Source: Chelatococcus sp. (GTDB lineage Bacteria > Pseudomonadota > Alphaproteobacteria > Rhizobiales > Beijerinckiaceae). Taken from it: 64,000 nt of DNA. The notes under the pieces were generated by a model that was not told the DNA's origin, made no database searches, and worked only from the letters and a program-made list of their open reading frames with translations. Of the stretch, positions 63,701 to 64,000 are shown one piece after another; position 1 is the stretch's first letter; each line of letters opens with the position of its first letter. Where the stretch lies: positions 1 through 64,000 of the forward strand of contig QFQY01000020.1 of the NCBI GenBank assembly GCA_003248805.1, in the 5' to 3' direction. Position numbers and translations under genes: made by a program.

Positions 63701-64000
63701 GCGTCCGGGCTCGCGGTCGCCGTGAACCTCACGACCGGTGTCGGGTCCGGCGGCAATGCCGACGGCGACACCCTGATTGCGATCGAGAACGTCATCGGCT
63801 CGGCCTATAACGACATCCTGACCGGCAATGCCGGCGCCAACACGCTCAAGGGCGGGGCCGGCGACGACATCCTCGCCGGCATGGGCGGGGCCGACGTGCT
63901 CGACGGTGGCGCGGGTTCGAACACGGTCGACTATTCGGATTCGGCGGCGGGGGTCGTCGTCAATCTGACGAATGCGGCGCAGAGCCCGACGGGCATTGCG
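54758..64000 (+). CDS. Giant RTX repeat protein, probable type I secreted adhesin (3' end outside window)
   Basis: The frame is open from ATG 54758 to the window edge: 3081 codons, with the same frame confirmed at several points along the array. Residues ~40-130 form a beta-rich prefix domain ([27 protein letters not shown]) like the N-termini of BapA/LapA-type adhesins. A Pro/Glu/Lys-rich linker (~135-240) and a second domain (~243-450) follow. From ~451 onward about 32 modules of ~79 residues repeat, each with GGxGxDxL calcium-binding nonapeptides, [15 protein letters not shown], GGDAxGDTL and SIENVxGS segments. No signal peptide is present; the type I signal should be at the unseen C-terminus. 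The neighbouring exporter is its likely route. Confidence 0.9.
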   Translation, partial: MAGEAAPTTAADSAPGARVLDKVAAISPSPAVDAAAAPAVLTIEKPQAGQTQVLHVSDGQRLGFGFSLESVKIELRDVDLVVTFADGSSVVLLEFGVRLLAENAAQLIVDGKPIDAQALLAMVSNFVASDVPIQANMTSQEAPKPLSQQAEKAEQTPPPPAPQPVVVEVQAEPVKRKDEDAPPEKNEHKADQDSPAPLAPPARPVTASDEGSSSSKKADPVETNTHTSDNPDPPNTNTGIGPGLYNVPVPEISAKLLGVVASTVQTTGSIHEIDGALAQSPADTDTRYAVQAQVDTITGTTGNDLIYADNPIYAGVGTSTRTVELNTVMPNSDWVITGLRVSGLPEGYSIVGASRVDGSYVVAVDPLNPNVSSIKLQYVLPDGTTTANAAGFYGFLTLKLDYDITSPTYGAAATTSGTIQFGVRDVAGEADAVYLNPVTGAPIYVLWSTPPGTIVHAGAGDDTVVAGAGKDVLDGGSGTDMLSYKMSNAAVSVDLAANAASGGYAKGDTISGFESVEGTAHADTLSGDAGANTLIGGAGADVLDGRGGTDTARYDGSADGVVVDLVAGTGQGGDAQGDVLTSIENLYGSAFADRLVGDAGDNELHGGAGNDVLIGAAGADLLDGGEGVDTADYSAGTQGIAVDLAAGVGSAGDAAGDRLVSIETVIGTAFDDTIAGSAAAETLSGGAGDDRLDGRGGDDILQGGAGDDILTGGAGADVLNGGAGNDTASYAASAAGVSVSLTTGTASGGDAAGDTLISIENLTGSGLDDVLVGNGDANVLRGGDGGDQLRGGAGADVLDGGLGSDIADYSTSSGAVTVNLALGTASGGDAQGDTLISIENVIGSTMADTLIGDAGSNALSGGAGDDLLVGGGGADALAGGAGIDTASYAGSVAAVEVDLTAGTAHGGDAEGDTLDSVENVVGSDFDDTLRGDAAANALSGGAGDDLLIGGAGADTLDGGAGTDTASYAGSALGVSVDLATGYGQSGDAAGDRLTGIENLVGSDQADTLRGDAGVNALHGGAGDDTLLGGGGADVLDGGTGFDTISYAGSAAAVTVDLGSGSASGGDAAGDTLTSIEAVIGSDFDDTLKAGATAAALAGGLGDDTLTGGASADSLSGGAGDDLLIGGGGADRLDGGSGADTASYADSAAGVSVDLASGSASGGDAAGDTLTSIENVIGSSRDDVLIGSAAANVLQGGQGDDTLIGGAGADTLDGGSGFDIADYGTSGFGVTINLATGANGGGDAQGDTLLSIEKIIGSAFADTMTGGAGDDIFAGGAGDDTLSGAAGNDRLEGGDGNDLLTGGTGNDVLIGGDGTDTASYAGSQAAVQVDLAAGTGLGGDAAGDTLSGIENLVGSDFDDVLIGDAGANTLSGGTGNDRLEGGAGNDNLIGGSGNDILIGGAGADVFQGGDGSDTVDYSTSASGVGVNLATRSGVGGDAEGDGFFDIENVTGSGHDDILTGNGGANVVTGGAGNDVIDAGAGDDVVTGGAGADTLHGGAGTDILSYALSNAAVAVDLQLGTGLGGDAQGDVVDGFEELQGSAFADSLLGTSANDILRGGAGDDILRGRGGADVLDGGAGIDTADYADSASAVHVDLDAGTASGGDAQGDTLISIERAVGSAHDDWLKAAASGSTLDGGGGDDMLVAGAGADTLSGGAGRDTVDYTASTAAVVVNLATGTGSGGSAEGDTLSGIEDVLGSAHADTLVGNAGANALTGGAGDDTLAGLGGADTLDGGAGFDTLDYSASNAGVTIDFASGTGTGGDAQGDSFTGIEAVRGSALSDRIIGDGDAHSIFGQGGDDTVVAGAGADLIDGGSGLDTVDYSASNAAVSVDLGTGAASGGYAAGDTLASVEAVVGTAYDDTLIGSAGVNLLSGGAGSDLVRGGAGSDVLDGGAGIDTLDYSTSTAGVTVDLAAGTAIGGDATGDTISNFENVLGSGLADRLTGDAGTNLLTGGAGDDVLAGLAGADTLDGGSGFDIADYSASAAAVTIDLGAGTASGGDGSGDTLISIEGVVGSAFADRLTGSNGIDRLDGGAGDDTLLGSLGADQLIGGAGSDTADYSASTAGVTVALDGSAGVGGDAEGDTLTGIENLTGSALADRLTGDSYANILRGGDGNDVLDGAAGDDGLYGGAGDDVLAGGSGADLLDGGAGFDTADYTMSGAALVADLETGVVSGGDGTGDTLVSIERLVGTIYGDRLTAAAAGSTLEGGAGDDTLIGAAGADTLLGGDGNDLVTGGAGADILDGGNGADTVSYAGSGAGVTVDLGLATAQAPGGDAEGDVLSNFESAIGSAFADMLSGTAGTNTLTGGAGDDILAGLGGADTLDGGAGNDTADYSASGGGVTVNLSNNQNFGADAAGDTLVSIENVTGSALADTLTGDAGANILKGGAGDDVLAGLGGADVLDGGAGSNTADYSASAMGVNVNLAGNFAVATPLGTIAAGGAGLGGDAEGDTYLSIQNLIGSGQDDVLAAHAAGGRLSGGAGNDTLVANAGADTLDGGAGTDTVDYGHSNAAVTVDLSTGLGSGGYAQGDTLTGIEAVSGSSYGDTLTGSFGANTLSGLAGDDLIEGLGGADTLDGGAGTDTVSYAHSVTGVTVDLRLATAQVSAGDASGDILSNFENILGSAFSDTLTGDANGNVLTGGAGDDVLAGLGGADTLDGGAGSDTASYAASAAAVTVNLSTGAASGGDATGDTLTSIENLIGSALDDTLTGDAGGNLLSGGAGNDVLAGLGGADTLDGGAGTDTANYAASAAGVTVNLSTNLNSGGDAAGDILVSIESVTGSNLADVLTGAAGANSLSGGGGDDVLAGLGGADTLDGGAGSDTADYSASAAAVTVDLATGAASGGDAAGDTLISIENVIGSTLGDTLTAAAAGSRLSGGGGNDTLRGGAGVDTLDGGVGTDTADYSASSAGITVNLATGVNTGGDADGDTLTGIENVTGSASADTLVGDASANVLTGGAGDDILIGGAGADTLDGGAGSDTADYSASGLAVAVNLTTGVGSGGNADGDTLIAIENVIGSAYNDILTGNAGANTLKGGAGDDILAGMGGADVLDGGAGSNTVDYSDSAAGVVVNLTNAAQSPTGIA
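56110..64000 (+). repeat. Tandem RTX module array (about 237-bp period) within the giant gene
   Basis: About 32 copies are counted from the position of the DYS/SYA motif, with most spacings 237 bases and some 240-290 where extra nonapeptides are present. The right-hand copies (62745-63930) look most alike. The array runs off the window. Confidence 0.9.

Noticed and set aside
56110..64000. Tandem repeats considered as a CRISPR or satellite array
   Set aside because: The repeats are protein-coding in one frame, about 237 bases long and variable, with no short identical repeats separated by unique spacers.

Overview
The window is GC-rich DNA from an alphaproteobacterium, probably of the order Hyphomicrobiales (Rhizobiales). 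Gene content and protein style look Bosea-like, but the genus is a guess. Gene density is about 90%. No insertion sequence, phage gene, CRISPR array or rRNA was seen. There is one tRNA, tRNA-Gly(CCC).

Layout. (1) 1-5000: the 3' end of trpB, a membrane glycosyltransferase, a SCO copper chaperone with a small membrane protein, and a GT4 glycosyltransferase. (2) 5046-24774: a surface polysaccharide (O-antigen or capsule type) cluster. It makes GDP-fucose (gmd, fcl), UDP-galactose (galE), a CDP-6-deoxyhexose (rfbF, rfbG and a reductase-like SDR, with no rfbH) and dTDP-rhamnose (rfbBCDA on the minus strand). It also encodes a Wzm/Wzt ABC exporter, an alpha-1,2-fucosyltransferase of the GT11 family, several other glycosyltransferases and two methyltransferase-like proteins. 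(3) 24885-28247: a cellulose-synthase-like GT2 with a C-terminal PilZ domain, and an HlyD-like partner. (4) 28663-33509: a branched-chain amino acid type ABC transporter. (5) 33756-45953: an AfuA/FbpA-type ABC importer with two paralogous binding proteins, translationally coupled to a hybrid histidine kinase and convergent with an OmpR-type regulator. Divergent from it are a SIS-domain deaminase-like gene, an EamA transporter, nagA and a Nudix gene. I infer uptake and breakdown of an amino-sugar phosphate. (6) 46104-64000: tRNA-Gly, then a type I secretion locus.

The type I locus is the most interesting part. tolC-like and hlyD genes run leftward. Rightward, in a tight series, come the secretion ABC ATPase, a MotB/ExbD-like protein (one TM helix with an Asp at its mouth plus an OmpA-like periplasmic domain), a MotA/ExbB/ZorA-like four-TM protein with a long cytoplasmic tail, a small PilZ protein whose start overlaps the motor gene by four bases, and a giant RTX protein. 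The RTX frame stays open to the window edge (3081 codons so far, about 32 modules of roughly 79 residues). This looks like an ion-driven 5:2-type motor unit genetically tied to a giant secreted adhesin and a cyclic-di-GMP receptor.

Recurring themes are cell-surface polysaccharide and adhesin production and cyclic-di-GMP control (two separate PilZ proteins). A REP-like palindromic repeat occurs in at least three intergenic places (about 2688, 33603 and 46374).
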